Source of the DNA: Vreelandella sp042466685
GTDB lineage: Bacteria; Pseudomonadota; Gammaproteobacteria; Pseudomonadales; Halomonadaceae
Length of the DNA stretch: 64,000 bases
Assembly (NCBI RefSeq): GCF_042466685.1
Contig: NZ_CP170448.1
Span: 124,001 to 188,000 of the forward strand
Direction: 5' to 3'
Shown here one piece after another: positions 36,809 through 46,138 of the stretch. A program made the translations under genes and the position numbers. Position 1 is the stretch's first letter, and each line of letters opens with the position of its first letter. The notes below the pieces were generated by a model. The model saw nothing but the letters and a program-made list of their open reading frames with translations. It did no database searches and was not told the DNA's origin.

Positions 36809-37324
36809 TTAGAAATTCGCAGTGGAGGTAAATAGGCCAACGCGCAGATCATTAGCCTGATAAATGTCGCGTCCGTCAACGGATACTGTGCCGTCGGCGA
36901 TACCCAAGATAAGGCGTCGGGTAATAATACGCTTAATATTAATGCTATAGGTCACTTTTTGTGCATCCGGCAGAATCTGTCCGCTGAATTTCACCTCGCC
37001 GCAACCCAGTGCTCGTCCGCGGCCAGGGTGGCCTAACCAGCCTAAATAGAACCCAACGAGTTGCCACATAGCGTCTAACCCTAAACAGCCAGGCATGACG
37101 GGGTCGCCAGGGAAGTGGCAATCAAAGAACCACAAGTCAGGCGTGATATCCAGCTCGGCGATCAGTTCGCCCTTGCCGTGCTCACCACCTTCTTCGTGGA
37201 TGTGCTTGATGCGATCAAGCATCAGCATGTTAGGCGCCGGAAGCTGTGCATTGCCGGGGCCGAATAGCTCGCCGCGGGAGCAGGCCAGCAGTTCTTCGCG
37301 ATCAAAGGAGTGTTGCTTGGTCAC
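36809..37324 (-). CDS. fabA: 3-hydroxydecanoyl-ACP dehydratase/isomerase FabA
   Basis: Introduces the cis double bond in anaerobic unsaturated fatty acid synthesis. 171 residues, the same length as E. coli FabA, with the catalytic pair His70 (WFFDCHFPGD) and Asp84 (MPGCLGLD). The start appears to be GTG at 37324 (sequence MTKQHSF); the ribosome site before it is weak. Upstream 281 bases hold no gene and no FabR- or FadR-type palindrome that I can recognise. Confidence 0.97.
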   Translation of the reverse strand: MTKQHSFDREELLACSRGELFGPGNAQLPAPNMLMLDRIKHIHEEGGEHGKGELIAELDITPDLWFFDCHFPGDPVMPGCLGLDAMWQLVGFYLGWLGHPGRGRALGCGEVKFSGQILPDAQKVTYSINIKRIITRRLILGIADGTVSVDGRDIYQANDLRVGLFTSTANF

Positions 37325-37421
37325 TGAATCGTTCCGAATATCAAATTGGTTGTGAGGCTAGTCTACTTCCCGAAACCGCTGAATGCACGTAACCGGCTAT
37401 TTATCGTCGATAACTAGAGTT

Positions 37422-37450
37422 TTTAGCGGATCGGCCGATAGCACTATAAT
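37422..37450 (+). promoter_or_regulatory. Candidate promoter upstream of the GGDEF/EAL gene
   Basis: A perfect -10 TATAAT at 37445-37450 with TTTAGC 17 bases upstream (37422-37427). It would start about 150 bases before the GGDEF/EAL coding start. The leader between is AT-rich without an obvious structure. The -35 is poor. Confidence 0.35.
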
Positions 37451-37605
37451 GGGCGGCTTGGCTCTGTACACAGCCGATTACGCACAATAAATTTTCCAGT
37501 GCCGTAATATAGAGTATCCAAGTTTCTGATTAGGCGGCATGATCAGCATGGCACCTAACGCTAATTTTTATCTAGGTTAATTTGTATAGGGTATAGCGAA
37601 TCGCC

Positions 37606-39447
37606 ATGTGGCTTCCAGTTTCTCTCAATCGTCCGTTAGTTTGGGTCGCACTGACGGCGCTTCCAGCTTGTGTCTGGATACCTGATGCGATGCTACGCAT
37701 GGTGGCTGCCACGCTAGTTGCGCTAGGGCTTTGGGACGCCTGGAAACAAGTGCGTCAACAGCGGCTACGTTTGCGCCTGTCGCAAGATACGTTGAGGCTT
37801 GCCAGTGACGCCATGGTGATTACCGATGCGCAAAATCGCGTTATGGTGGTTAACCCAGCATTTACCGAAATTACCGGCTACAACAGCCAGGAAGTTCAGG
37901 GGCTGAAGCTGGAGACGCTGGCAGCCCCGCGCCACGACAAAGCCTTTTACCAATCGTTTTGGAACACGCTGAAAAGTACCGGCCGCTGGGAAGGGGAAAT
38001 GTGGAGTCGCCGCAAACACGGCGATGAGTACCCCGAGTGGCTGAAAGTCCGTGCCGTGAACGATAAACGTGGCAACATTACCCATTTTATTAATCTGTTT
38101 ACCGATATTTCGGCTCAAAAAGCCCGTGAGCGCGATCTGCGTCGTCTCGGCTATGAAGACCCTCTCACTGGATTGCCCAATCGTCGGCGCCTGCATGATC
38201 TGCTTGCCTCGAGGCTGCGCCATTTACGCGCTGGTGAGAGCCTGGATATGGCGCTGGTGGATATCGATGGCTTGAAGTCGGTGAACGATAGCCTGGGCGT
38301 TGAGCAGGGCGACCGCCTGTTAGCCCGCTTTGCCCAGCGGTTAACCAGTTATGTGGCCGGGAGCGTGGTAGGGCGCCTGGGCGGGGATGAGTTTATGGTC
38401 ATCCGCACCACCACCTTTGATGATCATGACCAGTGGGTGGCATCCCTGCGTGAGCATATGAGCCGACCATTTGAAATTAACGACCACTCGCTGCGCTTAG
38501 GGTTGACGATTGGCAGTTGCCGCGTGCCCGAAGATGGTAACGACTCAGGCGTGCTGTTCCAGCGCTTGGAGTCGGCGCTTTACAGCGCCAAACGGCTGGG
38601 ACGTAACTTAAGCCAGCGCTTTCGCCCGGCGCTGGATAAGCAGGATAACCCTCAATTGGCGCTGCTCAGTGACCTGCGCGCCGCGCTTATTTCCGGTGAC
38701 CAGTTGGAACTGCATTATCAAACCCAGCATGAGCCTGGCAGCGGCGAGCTGGTCGGCATGGAAGCGCTGCTGCGTTGGCGCCACCCTAGGGATGGAATGA
38801 TTTCCCCAGGCGATTTTATTCCGTTAGCCGAGCGGCATGGGCTTATGAGCCAACTGGGCGCCTGGGTGATCGAAAAAGCTTGTGCCCAGCAGGCGCACTG
38901 GCGTAATAGCGCTATGCCTAAGCTGATGATTTGGGTCAATATTTCGGCACTGCAGCTGTTTCAAGGCGATCTGGAGAGCCAACTGACCACTTGCCTAAAG
39001 CGCTACCAGTTGAAGCCTTCGCAAATTGGTTTAGAGCTGACGGAGTCGGTGCTGCTTGACGAGCGTGCGGGAGATATGGGGCCACGGCTGCAGGCGCTGC
39101 GTGAACAAGGCTTTGCGATTGCCATCGACGATTTTGGTACCGGCTATTCGTCCCTCGGCTACTTAAAACGCTTACCGGTGGATAAAATAAAACTCGACCG
39201 CGCGTTCATTAAAGAGCTGCCACACGATCAGGCGGACGCCTCCATCGTTAAGGCGGTATTGGCGATGGCGGAAGGCATGGGGCTAGGGGTAATTGCGGAA
39301 GGTGTGGAGACCAAAGAGCAGTGTCAGTTCTTGGTCAAGGCCGGGTGCACGTCCGTACAGGGGTTCTACTTTGCCCGGCCGCTTGCCGCTGCTGATTTGG
39401 AAAAACGCCTGGTGCCCGCGCCAGCCATTGTTCCCTCTGCTTCTTAG
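37606..39447 (+). CDS. PAS-GGDEF-EAL cyclic di-GMP protein
   Basis: 613 residues. Two short hydrophobic segments at the N-terminus (about 10-42) probably anchor it. PAS domain about 58-175 (MVITDAQNRVMVVNPAFTEITGY), GGDEF about 185-345 and EAL about 360-600. The GGDEF motif is intact (GRLGGDEF), but no RxxD inhibitory site precedes it. EAL residues for phosphodiesterase activity are present: MEALLRW, WVNISALQ, LELTES, IDDFGTGYSSL, KLDRAFI, IAEGVET. Likely a c-di-GMP phosphodiesterase, possibly with GTP-regulated GGDEF. The PAS lacks the LOV flavin-cysteine motif. Confidence 0.93.
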   Translation: MWLPVSLNRPLVWVALTALPACVWIPDAMLRMVAATLVALGLWDAWKQVRQQRLRLRLSQDTLRLASDAMVITDAQNRVMVVNPAFTEITGYNSQEVQGLKLETLAAPRHDKAFYQSFWNTLKSTGRWEGEMWSRRKHGDEYPEWLKVRAVNDKRGNITHFINLFTDISAQKARERDLRRLGYEDPLTGLPNRRRLHDLLASRLRHLRAGESLDMALVDIDGLKSVNDSLGVEQGDRLLARFAQRLTSYVAGSVVGRLGGDEFMVIRTTTFDDHDQWVASLREHMSRPFEINDHSLRLGLTIGSCRVPEDGNDSGVLFQRLESALYSAKRLGRNLSQRFRPALDKQDNPQLALLSDLRAALISGDQLELHYQTQHEPGSGELVGMEALLRWRHPRDGMISPGDFIPLAERHGLMSQLGAWVIEKACAQQAHWRNSAMPKLMIWVNISALQLFQGDLESQLTTCLKRYQLKPSQIGLELTESVLLDERAGDMGPRLQALREQGFAIAIDDFGTGYSSLGYLKRLPVDKIKLDRAFIKELPHDQADASIVKAVLAMAEGMGLGVIAEGVETKEQCQFLVKAGCTSVQGFYFARPLAAADLEKRLVPAPAIVPSAS

Positions 39448-39454
39448 CAGAAAA

Positions 39455-39949
39455 TCAGGCCTTATAAAAACGGCTAATTCCCACACAGAGCATGCCCCAA
39501 ACGAGCGCCTGGACCGGGAGTAACCAGGCAGCAAGAGTCACCTCTGCCAGCAGCGCGCCACCGTAATAAGAGAGAGGCCCGCTAATGGCGCCACACAGAG
39601 CGGCGAGTAGCGGATAGCGCCATAGCCAGGCAAGCGAGTGATAGACCAGGGTGGCAAACAGCGGCCAAAGCATCCACAGCCAGAGCGGTAGTAGCCCCAA
39701 TACCAACGTTTGATCGTTAAAATCGAAGCCTCCCAGCAGCTGCAAGCCACCGTCAATGGCCAGTCCCAGTAGCGCAAATCCAGCGATAAAACGCCACTCG
39801 CCGGGCTGTGCGCAGCGCCACAGGTGCCAAGCTAGCAGGCTGCTGCCAGCCACCGCAGCAATCCACGAACCGCCTAAGACACACAATAGCCACCCGGCTT
39901 CGAAACGTAGGGCATTTAACACCAGTGCCTGCCACTTGGGTGATGCCAT
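39455..39949 (-). CDS. DUF2878-type membrane protein
   Basis: 164 residues, almost entirely hydrophobic, with about five membrane helices and many Trp/Leu (for example LPLWLWMLWPLFATLVYHSLAW). It resembles the DUF2878 family, which commonly follows Cfa-type genes. Its ATG abuts the stop of the Cfa-like gene (TAAATG), so it is the last gene of the phr-cfa operon. Function unknown; a role in membrane lipid modification is inference from position. Confidence 0.75.
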   Translation of the reverse strand: MASPKWQALVLNALRFEAGWLLCVLGGSWIAAVAGSSLLAWHLWRCAQPGEWRFIAGFALLGLAIDGGLQLLGGFDFNDQTLVLGLLPLWLWMLWPLFATLVYHSLAWLWRYPLLAALCGAISGPLSYYGGALLAEVTLAAWLLPVQALVWGMLCVGISRFYKA

Positions 39950-41218
39950 TTAGAGTGCGCCGGTAAGCGGAGTGGGTTTTGCCGCGGGCTTGGCCAGCAG
40001 TAGGTGGCAGGTGCCAATGGAGCGCTCGATAAAGCCGCCCTCGCAGTAGCACAGGTAGTAGCGCCACATGCGGATAAAGCGCTCGTCGTAGCCCAGCGTT
40101 CGTACCTGCTCTAGGCTGGCTTCAAAGCGGTGGCGCCACTCGCGCAGCGTGCGCGCGTAATGGGGGCCAATTTCATCCAGCGCGACAATGTTCAACGATG
40201 TTTTACGCATAACGCTGGTTAACATGGCGTGGTGCGAGGGCAGAAAACCGCCAGGAAAAATGTAGCGTTTGATAAAATCCATATCGCGTTTCGCTTCTTC
40301 GAAGCGTTGATCGCGGATAGTGATGGCTTGCAGCATGGCCTGCCCATCCTCGGTCAGCAGGCTATCCAGTTTATTGAGGTAGGTGTCGAGATATTGATGC
40401 CCCACCGCCTCAATCATCTCAACTGAAATGAGTCGGTCATACTGGCCGGTCAATTCACGATAATCCTGCTTAAGCAGGGTGATTCTATCTTCTAACCCCT
40501 CTTCTTTAATACGCTGAGCGGTATGGGCGTGCTGCTCATCGGAAATCGTGGTGGTGGTGACGCGGCAGCCACGGGTTTTGGCAGCATGAATCGCCAGTCC
40601 TCCCCAACCGGTACCAATCTCTAGCAGGTGATGCTCGGGCTGCACATCGAGCTTTTCCAGCATCAAGTCGAGCTTATAGGTAGAGGCCTCTTCCAAGCTG
40701 GCTTCGGGATAGGGAAACACGGCGCTTGAGTACATCCAGTGGTGACGATCTAAAAACGTCGAAAACAGATCGTTGCCAATATCGTAGTGGGCGGCAATAT
40801 TGCGTTTCGAGCCAGTTAGGCTGTTGCGCTGAAAGCGGTAGGCTGCACCCAGTAGCCAGCGAGCAAAACGTGCACTGCCGTTCTCCATTTTAGTGTTCAC
40901 CTGCTCTAGGTTAGCGGCGAACAGACGCACCAGGGCGACCAGATCGTCAGCATCCCAATCGCCATCCATGTACGATTCGGCAGCCCCCACGGTGCCGCCA
41001 AAGGCGAGACGCTTCCAAGCCCGGGAGTGGCGTATCACCACGGTCACTTGCAGCGGCCCTTGCTGTCCTAAATGATGGCACTGATTGCCCTCAATTAGGG
41101 TGATACGTCCGCCGCGAAAGGTGTCCAGTTGGGCCATCAGGCGTGGTTTTAACCACTTGGTTAAGCGGCCTTCGGTAACCGGCTGAAGGTTAGGTGGCGT
41201 GGAACGCAGGGTCGTCAC
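39950..41218 (-). CDS. Cfa-family phospholipid methyltransferase
   Basis: 422 residues, SAM-dependent methyltransferase acting on unsaturated chains of membrane phospholipids. Start GTG 41218, overlapping the DUF1365 stop, AAGGAG 8 nt upstream. A lipid-binding N-terminal domain to about 110; SAM motif LLEIGTGWGGLAIHA (about 195-210); VEMIEAVGHQYLDTY with the bicarbonate/active-site Glu; PGGFLPS; and YCEGGFIERSIGT near the C-terminus. Either a cyclopropane synthase or, given the flavoprotein and DUF1365 neighbours, a methyltransferase that feeds methylated or furan fatty acids; sequence alone does not separate these. Confidence 0.85.
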   Translation of the reverse strand: MTTLRSTPPNLQPVTEGRLTKWLKPRLMAQLDTFRGGRITLIEGNQCHHLGQQGPLQVTVVIRHSRAWKRLAFGGTVGAAESYMDGDWDADDLVALVRLFAANLEQVNTKMENGSARFARWLLGAAYRFQRNSLTGSKRNIAAHYDIGNDLFSTFLDRHHWMYSSAVFPYPEASLEEASTYKLDLMLEKLDVQPEHHLLEIGTGWGGLAIHAAKTRGCRVTTTTISDEQHAHTAQRIKEEGLEDRITLLKQDYRELTGQYDRLISVEMIEAVGHQYLDTYLNKLDSLLTEDGQAMLQAITIRDQRFEEAKRDMDFIKRYIFPGGFLPSHHAMLTSVMRKTSLNIVALDEIGPHYARTLREWRHRFEASLEQVRTLGYDERFIRMWRYYLCYCEGGFIERSIGTCHLLLAKPAAKPTPLTGAL

Positions 41219-42012
41219 TTTGAAGTCTCCTTGCGCTTGGGGTGGTTATAAACGGGAACGCGCTTAAGCCACAAGCGAAGCGCTTCAAGATGAATACCCG
41301 CAATGGTTTTTAGACTCATCCATGGCTGGCGGGCCAAGGTTTTTAGCAATGCACCACGGGTAGCGGGAGAGGCATCCAGGGTTAACGTGGCATCAAAATG
41401 GCACTGCTGGTGCTGCCAGTTCTCCATATGCAGAAAGAGCTTTTCGCCGGGGGCATTGAACTTCCAGCGGTAGGTCATCTCCATGGGGTTAAACGGCGAT
41501 ACGTGGAGGTCTTTAGCAAAATGTGCCTGGTGGCTATGGCGTAAGGGATCCACCGCGCTGGCGTAGCGAGTGCGCTCGCGCCAGGGCATATTGGTGACTT
41601 CACTCAATACCGCTGTTAGGCGCCCAAGATGGTCGTAGGCGTAGTAAACGGAAATAGGGTTAAACATGCAGCCCAGTGTGCGTAGCTGGGTAAGCACGCA
41701 GATACGGCCATTGGGTGCACTGCCCAATTGTCGAATAAGCTCTTCCCGCACGGCGGTCTTCAACGGGCGGTCAACCGGGCCCAGATAGTCCTCGCGACGA
41801 AAACGTGCCAGTGCAGGGCGGCGGGCGCTAAAGCCGGGCACCTTATCAAACAGTTCTGGTAACTCATCCAGATCCAGCCACGCCATCCACAGCTGGTAAC
41901 TGAAGGTGTGGGATTTGGGCGTAAAACGCCGGTGGCGTAGGGTGCCACGATAAATACGCGAGCGTGGCTGAGTTGTAATTCCAGCGGTTATCTCACTCAT
42001 CATGCTCGTCAT
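41215..42012 (-). CDS. DUF1365 family protein
   Basis: 265 residues, soluble. Typical DUF1365 features: RIYRGTLRHRRFTPKSHTFSY at the start, FNPISVYYAYD in the middle, KDLHVSPFNPMEMTY and a C-terminal basic region. Family members are almost always next to the flavoprotein and Cfa-like gene, as here. ATG overlaps the flavoprotein stop by one base (TAATG). Biochemical role not established to my knowledge; homologues are tied to photo-oxidative membrane lipid changes. Confidence 0.88.
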   Translation of the reverse strand: MTSMMSEITAGITTQPRSRIYRGTLRHRRFTPKSHTFSYQLWMAWLDLDELPELFDKVPGFSARRPALARFRREDYLGPVDRPLKTAVREELIRQLGSAPNGRICVLTQLRTLGCMFNPISVYYAYDHLGRLTAVLSEVTNMPWRERTRYASAVDPLRHSHQAHFAKDLHVSPFNPMEMTYRWKFNAPGEKLFLHMENWQHQQCHFDATLTLDASPATRGALLKTLARQPWMSLKTIAGIHLEALRLWLKRVPVYNHPKRKETSK

Positions 42013-43379
42013 TACCCCAGCCCCTCAACGCCCTGGGGCGTTAGCAGTTCATGGGCAGGCAACGCCGATGGCTGGCTGGGCGGCGGGGCCGCCTCATCAC
42101 AGCCCAATGCCTGCGCCACCCGCAGCGCGCTCCATACGCCATCTTCATGGAAACCGTTACGCCAATAGGCACCGCAAAAGTGGGTGCGATAAGCCGTTGA
42201 GGATATTTCTGCGTGTCGCCCCTGGGCCGCCTGGCCTGCCAAAGTGAATTGGGGGTGCGCGTAGGTATAGCGGCCAAGCACCTTGTTTGGATCAATACTG
42301 GCGCTGTCGTTCAGGGTCACGCAAAACGTCGTGTCGCTCTCTATCCGCTGGAGGATGTTCATGTCGTAAGTGACCGAGACCCGTGCTTCGCTATCGCGCT
42401 GATCCAGGCGGTAGTTCCAACTCGCCCAGGCGCGCTGACGGCGCGGTAGCAGGGAGGTATCGGTATGTAGCACCACCTCGTTATCCTGGTACGGCATGGC
42501 GCCGAGGATCGTTTGCTCGTCGCCGCTGGCGTCTCCCAGCATGGCGAGCGCTTGGTCGGCGTGACAGGCAAGCACCACTTGGTCAAATCGCTGGGCGCCG
42601 GAGGGCGTGGTGATAACAACGCCCGCGCTATCGCGGGTAATCCGAGTGACTGGCGAATTGAGGTGAATGCGCGACGCATAGGGCGCCGTTAGGCTGGGAA
42701 TATAGCTTTTCGAGCCACCCACCAGGGTGTACCACTGGGGGCGGTGGTTGACCGATAGCAGGCCGTGATTGCGAAAAAAGCGCACAAAAAACGCCAGCGG
42801 GAAGGCGCGTAAATCGCTAATGCTGGCCGACCAGATGGCGGCCCCCATAGGCAGCAGGTAACGCTGCTGAAAATCGCGGTTGTAGTGGTTGCGATCCAGG
42901 TACTCTCCCAGAGTCATATGCTCGGGAAGCTGTTGGCTCTCCAGCGCTTTAGTGGCCTGCTTGTTAAAGCGCAAAATGTCGCCCAGTAGACGATAAAAAG
43001 AGGGATTAAAGAAATTGCGTCGTTGGGCAAACAGCGAGCCCAAGGTGTGCCCATTGTACTCAAAGTCCCGCGCTGTCTCGTGTACCGAGAAACTCATTTC
43101 GGTGGCTTGTGAGGCGACGCCCAGAGTGGCCATCAGGCGTTGAAAGTGCGGATAGGTCCAGTCGTTAAAGACAATAAAGCCGGTATCGATAGCATAGGGT
43201 TGTCCTGCAACGTTCACGTCCATGGTGGCGGTGTGTCCCCCCAGACGTGAATCCGCCTCAAACAGCGTGACCTCATGCTGGGCGGAGAGGTACCAGCCTG
43301 CTGCCATACCGCTAATGCCGCTGCCAACAATGGCAATACGTTGCGATGCTCCAGGACTTTGTGATGCCATGGCGCTCAT
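42012..43379 (-). CDS. FAD-dependent amine-oxidase-like flavoprotein
   Basis: 455 residues. Dinucleotide-binding motif IVGSGISGMAAGWYL (about 16-30) followed by E-ADSRLGGHT, the NAD(P)/FAD oxidoreductase pattern. Later TGFIVFNDWTYPHF and AGYWRNGFHEDGVWSA-like C-terminal flavin contact (GAYWRNGFHEDG). Homologues in Rhodobacter belong to the singlet-oxygen regulon and act on methylated fatty acids (recalled, not checked). ATG 43379 has AAGGAGG upstream and overlaps the SDR stop by 4 bp. Part of the minus-strand phr-cfa operon. Confidence 0.88.
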   Translation of the reverse strand: MSAMASQSPGASQRIAIVGSGISGMAAGWYLSAQHEVTLFEADSRLGGHTATMDVNVAGQPYAIDTGFIVFNDWTYPHFQRLMATLGVASQATEMSFSVHETARDFEYNGHTLGSLFAQRRNFFNPSFYRLLGDILRFNKQATKALESQQLPEHMTLGEYLDRNHYNRDFQQRYLLPMGAAIWSASISDLRAFPLAFFVRFFRNHGLLSVNHRPQWYTLVGGSKSYIPSLTAPYASRIHLNSPVTRITRDSAGVVITTPSGAQRFDQVVLACHADQALAMLGDASGDEQTILGAMPYQDNEVVLHTDTSLLPRRQRAWASWNYRLDQRDSEARVSVTYDMNILQRIESDTTFCVTLNDSASIDPNKVLGRYTYAHPQFTLAGQAAQGRHAEISSTAYRTHFCGAYWRNGFHEDGVWSALRVAQALGCDEAAPPPSQPSALPAHELLTPQGVEGLG

Positions 43380-44161
43380 GACGCCTCCTTTTGGCTGCGG
43401 GTCATGCGCAGGCCAATCTGACGGCGCATAGCAGGGGGCAAAATGCCCAACAATTTGACCAGATAGGTAAAACGGCGTGGGAAGTGGATATCCAGCCGGC
43501 CCTTCACCAGCCCTGCGATAATGGCATCGGCTGCTTGCTCTGCCGTCACCTGCATTGGCATGGGAAAGTCGTTGCGCTCGGTGAGCGGTGTCTTAACAAA
43601 GCCGGGATGAATCAGGCTTACGTCTATCCCTTCCTGATTAAGGTCTAAGCGCAGTGACTCCAAAAAGTAACTGACCGCGGCTTTAGACGCCCCATAGGCT
43701 TCCGCGCGGGGTAGCGGTAAATAAGCCGAAGCGCTGGAGGTGGCGGCTAACCGAGCCGGAAGGCCCTCTTTGCGCGCCGCACGCAGCAGCGGCAGTGCGG
43801 CTTCAACGCCGTACAGGGTGCCGAATAGATTGGGCCTAAACACCCGCTCGACTAAATCCATGTCGAACCGCTGAGCGTTCAGGTACTCGCAGGTGCCAGC
43901 GTTAAAGAGCGCCAAATTTAACGCGCCGAGCTGCTCGCGGATGGCGTTACCCGCTTGGAGCACTGCTTGGCGGTCGCTGATGTCCAGCGGCAGAGGGTGG
44001 GCATTGGGGTGGCTCTGGCACAGGGTTTCGAGTGCTTCAGCATTGCGTGCGCTAAGCACCACCTGATGGCCGTGGGCGATGAGCTTACGCGCCAGGGCCT
44101 CGCCAATGCCCGAGGTGGCACCGGTTAACCAGATACGTTGGGGCGTTTTCCAGGTGCTCAT
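43376..44161 (-). CDS. Short-chain dehydrogenase/reductase
   Basis: 261 residues from ATG 44161; an upstream in-frame ATG at 44176 would place the ribosome site (AGGAGAGG) inside the gene. Classical SDR: cofactor loop TGATSGIG (about residues 15-22), NAG at about 90, catalytic Ser (ATSSASAY), and Tyr-x3-Lys in YGASKAA. C-terminal hydrophobic basic region (FTYLVKLLGILPPAM) suggests membrane contact. Substrate unknown; the lipid gene neighbours suggest a lipid-derived carbonyl. Confidence 0.88.
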   Translation of the reverse strand: MSTWKTPQRIWLTGATSGIGEALARKLIAHGHQVVLSARNAEALETLCQSHPNAHPLPLDISDRQAVLQAGNAIREQLGALNLALFNAGTCEYLNAQRFDMDLVERVFRPNLFGTLYGVEAALPLLRAARKEGLPARLAATSSASAYLPLPRAEAYGASKAAVSYFLESLRLDLNQEGIDVSLIHPGFVKTPLTERNDFPMPMQVTAEQAADAIIAGLVKGRLDIHFPRRFTYLVKLLGILPPAMRRQIGLRMTRSQKEAS

Positions 44162-44177
44162 CAAACCTCTCCTCATC

Positions 44178-44609
44178 CTAAGCCAAGCGTTTTTTTAACC
44201 AGCGAATGACGCTGCCCATCAGTGGTAACTGTTCGTAGAGCATGGCGCCCGCATCGAAGTAATCGCGATGGCGCTGAACCCGCCCGTCTTCAGCAAACGT
44301 CAACGCACTACAGCCCTCAACCTCGACCGGTTTACCACCTGCCAAGCGCGGATGGATAAACGTCATGGTCCAGGTAACGAACGCTTGCTGACCCTGTAAC
44401 TGCCGAACGTGGTAACGGAATTGGCACTGCTCAACATTTTCATACATGGTTGAAAAATAGCGCTCTAACGCTTCGCGGCCTGCGATCTTATGCAACGGGT
44501 CGCTAAAAACAATATCTTCAGTATATACCTCGTATAGTTTTTCTGTACAGGTATTGTCTAGTTTATTAAAAAAGGCGCAGAACGCCTCTAACGCCGCAGG
44601 CTCAGCCAT
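44178..44609 (-). CDS. NTF2/SnoaL-like small protein
   Basis: 143 residues from ATG 44609 (GAGGAGA about 7 nt upstream; a GTG just before is possible). A single SnoaL/NTF2-type cone fold is suggested by an N-terminal helix (LEAFCAFFNKLD), YTEDIVFSDPLHKIAGREALERYF, and alternating strands ending in HRDYFDAG. No catalytic residues can be named. It is found regularly between photolyase and SDR genes in gammaproteobacterial phr-cfa clusters. Confidence 0.82.
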   Translation of the reverse strand: MAEPAALEAFCAFFNKLDNTCTEKLYEVYTEDIVFSDPLHKIAGREALERYFSTMYENVEQCQFRYHVRQLQGQQAFVTWTMTFIHPRLAGGKPVEVEGCSALTFAEDGRVQRHRDYFDAGAMLYEQLPLMGSVIRWLKKRLA

Positions 44610-44642
44610 CACGGTCTCCTCTAGCAGTTGTTAACAACAGGT

Positions 44643-46055
44643 TTATTTAGAGAGCGACTTAAACGCCTCTAAGGCGCGCTGACGTGCCGCTTTGTGGTCG
44701 ACAATAGGCGCTGGGTAGTCGACATCGGTGAGCAGGTCTTGCTGCGGCGCGTGGCGCGCTTTGGCGGGTAATTTGGCCAGCTCAGGCAGCCAGTGAGCAA
44801 TAAACTCGCCTTCAGCGTCAAAGCGGGTGGATTGGGTGGTGGGATTAAAAATGCGGAAGTAAGGGGCGGCATCGGTGCCCGTTGAGGCTGCCCACTGCCA
44901 GCCGCCGTTGTTGGCGCAGAATTCACCGTCAACCAAGTGGCGCATAAAAAAGGCTTCTCCGAGCCGCCAGTCAATCAGCAGGTGCTTACTTAAAAACATT
45001 GCCGTGATCATGCGCAGCCGGTTGTGCATCCAGCCGGTCGTCACTAACTGGCGCATGGCAGCATCCACGATAGGGTAGCCCGTTCGCCCCTCGCACCAAG
45101 CTTGAAAGCCTTCCTCATCGTCGCGCCAGGCTAACTGCTTGGTGTGTTCCTGAAAGGGTTGGTAGCGGCACACCTGGGGAAAGCCCACCGCTACGTGCTG
45201 ATAAAACTCCCGCCACACCAGTTCGTTGACCCAGGTGGTAAGGCCGATATCGCCGTCGGCCAGGTGACCGCCATTTTCGCTCATCACCGCTTGCAGACAT
45301 TGGCGATGGGAGATCATGCCTAGCGCCAGGTAGGGCGAGAGTTCACTGGTGCCGCGTACCTTGGGTAGGTCGCGCTGGGCGTTATAGTGACGGCCACGAA
45401 AGCGTAAAAAGCGCGCCAGGTTATCTGCTGCGGCGTTCTCACCGGCAGGCCATAGCCGCCCATCGACAGGGGAGCTTTCAAGTTCGGGCAGGGCAGGCAG
45501 TGGATCGTTTTTAATATCCAGCGTTGCTTGTACCTGTGGCGTCGCGCGCAGCGCCAACTGGTCGGCGCTGACTTGCTTGTGCCACGCCTTGGAGAACGGC
45601 GTAAATACCCCGTAGTAGTCGCCTTTGCCGGTTAGCAGGCTACCGGGGGCAAAGGCTACGCCATCATGGTAGCCGTGAGCGGCAATCCCGGCTTGTTTGA
45701 AGGCGTCTTGCACAGCCTGGTCGCGGTGGCGCTCATTGAGCGCGTATTCATAATTGAAGTGCAACTGCTCAACGCTATATTCGCGAGCGATCTCAAGCAG
45801 TGTCTCGGGCGCCTGGTCATAGCGTTCAATATCACGATGCAGCAGCGGGATATTCAAACCGTTGAGGGCTGTTTGGACGGCGGCAACACCCCGCGCCCAA
45901 AAATCCAGCTTATTGGCGCCATGCCCGTGATCCTGCCACTGGGGAATGCTGCGCAAAAATACCGCTATCACAGGCCCTTTTGCGGCGGCGGCAGCGAGGG
46001 CGCTGTTGTCGTCAATACGCAGATCGCTGCGCAGCCAAACCAACTGACGTTTCAT
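44643..46055 (-). CDS. phrB: Deoxyribodipyrimidine photolyase (class I CPD)
   Basis: Light-driven repair of cyclobutane pyrimidine dimers. 470 residues (E. coli PhrB 472). N-terminal antenna domain from MKRQLVWLRSDLRIDDN; C-terminal FAD domain with WVNELVWREFYQHV, EGRTGYPIVDAAMRQL, TGWMHNRLRMI and NNGGWQWAASTGTDAAPYFR, including the photolyase tryptophans. GGAGAGGAAG before the ATG. It follows a MerR gene with an intrinsic terminator between and leads the operon of lipid genes. Confidence 0.97.
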   Translation of the reverse strand: MKRQLVWLRSDLRIDDNSALAAAAAKGPVIAVFLRSIPQWQDHGHGANKLDFWARGVAAVQTALNGLNIPLLHRDIERYDQAPETLLEIAREYSVEQLHFNYEYALNERHRDQAVQDAFKQAGIAAHGYHDGVAFAPGSLLTGKGDYYGVFTPFSKAWHKQVSADQLALRATPQVQATLDIKNDPLPALPELESSPVDGRLWPAGENAAADNLARFLRFRGRHYNAQRDLPKVRGTSELSPYLALGMISHRQCLQAVMSENGGHLADGDIGLTTWVNELVWREFYQHVAVGFPQVCRYQPFQEHTKQLAWRDDEEGFQAWCEGRTGYPIVDAAMRQLVTTGWMHNRLRMITAMFLSKHLLIDWRLGEAFFMRHLVDGEFCANNGGWQWAASTGTDAAPYFRIFNPTTQSTRFDAEGEFIAHWLPELAKLPAKARHAPQQDLLTDVDYPAPIVDHKAARQRALEAFKSLSK

Positions 46056-46086
46056 AGGCTTCCTCTCCTAGGGGCTCCTGCGGCAC

Positions 46087-46121
46087 AAAAAAATGGCCGG
46101 TCACCGGAGGGCGAACGGCCA
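46087..46121 (-). terminator. Intrinsic terminator/attenuator between merR and phrB
   Basis: On the minus strand, TGGCCG (complement of 46116-46121), a 16-nt loop, CGGCCA (complement of 46094-46099), then seven T (46093-46087). Only about 31 bases separate the T-run from the phrB start, leaving little space for a downstream promoter, so phrB is either read through or has a promoter inside merR. Confidence 0.65.
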
Positions 46122-46138
46122 GGATAAAAGCGCGCTGG

